Shown piece by piece: positions 20,962 through 22,297 of a DNA stretch of 22,297 nt. The position numbers and the translations under genes were made by a program. Under the pieces are notes generated by a model. That model saw only the letters and a list, made by a program, of their open reading frames with translations, did no database searches and had not been told where the DNA came from. The stretch is taken from positions 1-22,297 of the IMG/VR virus record IMGVR_UViG_3300032278_001178; one strand, written 5' to 3'. Source of the stretch: a virus. Within the stretch, counting starts at the first letter, position 1. Every line of letters begins with the position of its first letter.

Positions 20962-21453
20962 TCAGAATGGCTCGCTTGAGAATTCAAGCTTGATGGTTGC
21001 ATTCTTGAACTGATTGTTGAGCGCCTGCTGCAGGTCAAGTTCCTCGCGCATCTGCATGTCAACTCGTGACACGTTCGCTACCCTCTGGATTGCCTCGATA
21101 AAGGCTTCCCCAAAGGTGCAAGCTTCACTGAGGCTGTCAAGTCGGTTGAATTGCCTGAGTTGGCTCCTCACCGCATCGACAACCTCTTCTTCAACGTCAA
21201 GGTCATCGGTCCTGACGAAGCCCATATCATTCACGATGTCATGTACAGCATCGTGAACATCTAGATCCTCGTTGGCTATCTCTGAGATGGTCTGCGAGTG
21301 ATCCGTAAAGAGGTCTTGCCAGTCGAAGTCATCCATGTATCGTTTGACTTCTTGACTGACAAGCCCCTCAATCTTCTCCACGATTGATCTCAGATCAACC
21401 CCAAGTGTCATGTATGGGCTATTAATTATTTGTACTTCGAGTTCCTCACCCAT
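20962..21453 (-). CDS. Acidic hypothetical protein, 163 residues
   Basis: The ATG at 21453 follows AGGGAG with eight bases between. The sequence is very acidic and helical: LRSIVEKIEGLVSQEVKRYM, DDFDWQDLFTDHSQTISEIA, and a D/E/V-rich central part (DLDVHDAVHDIVNDMGF, DDLDVEEEVVDAVRSQL). The overall charge resembles DNA-mimic or adaptor proteins, but no family is recognised and no function is assigned. It is separated from the upstream DUF932-like gene by a 97-base gap holding a long hairpin. Confidence 0.7.
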   Translation of the reverse strand: MGEELEVQIINSPYMTLGVDLRSIVEKIEGLVSQEVKRYMDDFDWQDLFTDHSQTISEIANEDLDVHDAVHDIVNDMGFVRTDDLDVEEEVVDAVRSQLRQFNRLDSLSEACTFGEAFIEAIQRVANVSRVDMQMREELDLQQALNNQFKNATIKLEFSSEPF

Positions 21454-21505
21454 GGTGATTCTCCCTGTAATTGTGGTGTTGGCTAGACACCTGACTGAGC
21501 CATGA

Positions 21506-21544
21506 GGGAGATCAGACTTACTAAATTAGTAACTCTGATCTCCC
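21506..21544 (-). promoter_or_regulatory. 39-base hairpin/palindrome after the DUF932-like gene
   Basis: GGGAGATCAGA (21506-21516) pairs with TCTGATCTCCC (21534-21544), and TTACTAA (21518-21524) pairs with TTAGTAA (21526-21532). There is one central base and a single mismatch in each arm position (21517/21533). This gives 18 paired bases in a 39-base unit. It begins six bases after the DUF932-like stop on the - strand. No T-run follows in either direction, so it is not a classic terminator. It may be an mRNA-end stabiliser, an RNase III-type processing site or an operator. Confidence 0.8.
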
Positions 21545-21550
21545 CGAGTC

Positions 21551-22297
21551 TCATTCAGATGAAACTAAGTGGCGGATTGCCTTCTCGGTGAGAGGCATAG
21601 ATCCGAAGAGCAGACGATCAAGATGCCGTCCTTGCTTCGTACCTCCACGCACCTGCTGGACGTGCTGCTCGTAGCCTTGTACGGCCATGAGCGCACCCCA
21701 TTTGGTTTCTCGGATGCCACCATCCAGGTCACGGTCCATGTAGCGGGCAGTGATCGAGTCAAACACCTTGTCCCAAGATGTTTGGCTCCTACCCTCTTCT
21801 TCTGGACGTTCACCCAGGATGTTGTGCTTCAACGCCCCGAACTCGTGCTGGAGATAGCTTTCGTTGATGAGTCGCTCCACCTGTTCGTCGAGATGTTGTT
21901 GCAGCTTGGCTGCCTCAACGAACGAGTCGATTGCCCATTCCAGATAGCTACTGGCATTACGAGTGTGCTTGATCGACCACGTAGACTTCACACCCAAGAT
22001 GTAGGCAGCGAATGTGTTCGCACACACCACCACTCCAATGGTCGGTCGGCCTGAAGCGGCGATCGACCCATCGTGGGCATCAGTCAACGTGAAGTACTTA
22101 TGGATCTTGCTGTACCCCTCGATATCCAGTGGTTCACCCATCTCCAATGTTACATATGCCTTGCGGCCATGGTTCAGGGTCCCCTTTGATGCGACACCAG
22201 GAGAGAAACCCTGTTCTACGAGTTTCTCCACAGCGGAATCCATCTCATCATATTGAGTGATCCCCCTGCCTTCTGTCACACCCACATTTAGTGGGAA
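21551..22297 (-). CDS. DUF932 / TIGR03299-type phage-plasmid protein (5' end outside window)
   Basis: The frame is open to the right edge, so the N-terminus is missing; a GTG at 22285 exists but the similarity seems to run through it. GRKAYVTLEMGEPLDIEGYS, KIHKYFTLTDAHDGSIAASG, TIGVVVCANTFAAYILG and SIKHTRNASSYLEWA follow the pattern of the DUF932 (phage/plasmid-like TIGR03299) family. The C-terminal half is helical with SWDKVFDSITARYMDRDLDG. Members are frequent on phages and plasmids and their function is unknown. It lies upstream of the hairpin at 21506-21544. Confidence 0.75.
   Translation of the reverse strand, partial: FPLNVGVTEGRGITQYDEMDSAVEKLVEQGFSPGVASKGTLNHGRKAYVTLEMGEPLDIEGYSKIHKYFTLTDAHDGSIAASGRPTIGVVVCANTFAAYILGVKSTWSIKHTRNASSYLEWAIDSFVEAAKLQQHLDEQVERLINESYLQHEFGALKHNILGERPEEEGRSQTSWDKVFDSITARYMDRDLDGGIRETKWGALMAVQGYEQHVQQVRGGTKQGRHLDRLLFGSMPLTEKAIRHLVSSE

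Noticed and set aside
1-22297. CRISPR array, tRNA genes, integrase, insertion sequence, restriction-modification or toxin-antitoxin pair
   Set aside because: No spaced direct repeats, transposase or matching protein motifs were seen. A tRNA search was only by eye, so a tRNA cannot be fully excluded.

Overview
The window reads as part of a tailed double-stranded DNA phage genome, free or integrated. Coding density is near total, most genes touch or overlap, and every recognisable product is a virion, lysis, replication or recombination protein. I see no bacterial housekeeping gene, rRNA, tRNA, integrase or CRISPR array. The lysis genes (Zn amidase with a peptidoglycan-binding domain, r1t-like holin, no spanin pair) point to a host without an outer membrane. 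Several small Cys-rich proteins and the gp88-like and endonuclease VII-like proteins resemble those of actinobacteriophages. An actinobacterial host is my tentative inference and is not proven by the sequence.

Left part, + strand, 1-13078: virion and lysis genes. It starts inside a tail-fibre gene with collar-type repeats. Then come two tandem paralogous small proteins, a polyglycine-rich adhesin-like protein, an acidic protein ending in a Glu run, and a 54-residue Cys-cluster miniprotein. Next are three consecutive uncharacterised proteins of 255, 474 and 2244 residues, which I suspect are internal or ejected virion proteins. The lysis cassette follows: amidase, a 50-residue hydrophilic protein, holin and an acidic 105-residue protein.

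Right part, - strand, 13026-22297, read right to left: DUF932-like protein (cut by the window edge), two hypotheticals, a gp88-family Cys protein, a coiled-coil protein, a zinc ribbon, two small hypotheticals (one Cys-rich), a possible helix-turn-helix protein and an endonuclease VII-like HNH nuclease. A good sigma70-type promoter with overlapping inverted repeats then precedes a tightly packed set: Cas4/RecB-like nuclease, an unknown protein in the slot of a ssDNA-binding protein or annealase, RecA/DnaB-type helicase, archaeo-eukaryotic-type primase, RusA-like resolvase, a PD-(D/E)XK-like protein with a changed motif, and a sigma region 4-like protein. No DNA polymerase, terminase, portal or capsid gene lies here.

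The two arms converge head-on at about 13050, with a 53-base overlap of coding ends and no visible terminator. In the simplest model the - strand set copies and recombines the DNA. The sigma-like protein at its end could help switch on the + strand virion and lysis genes.
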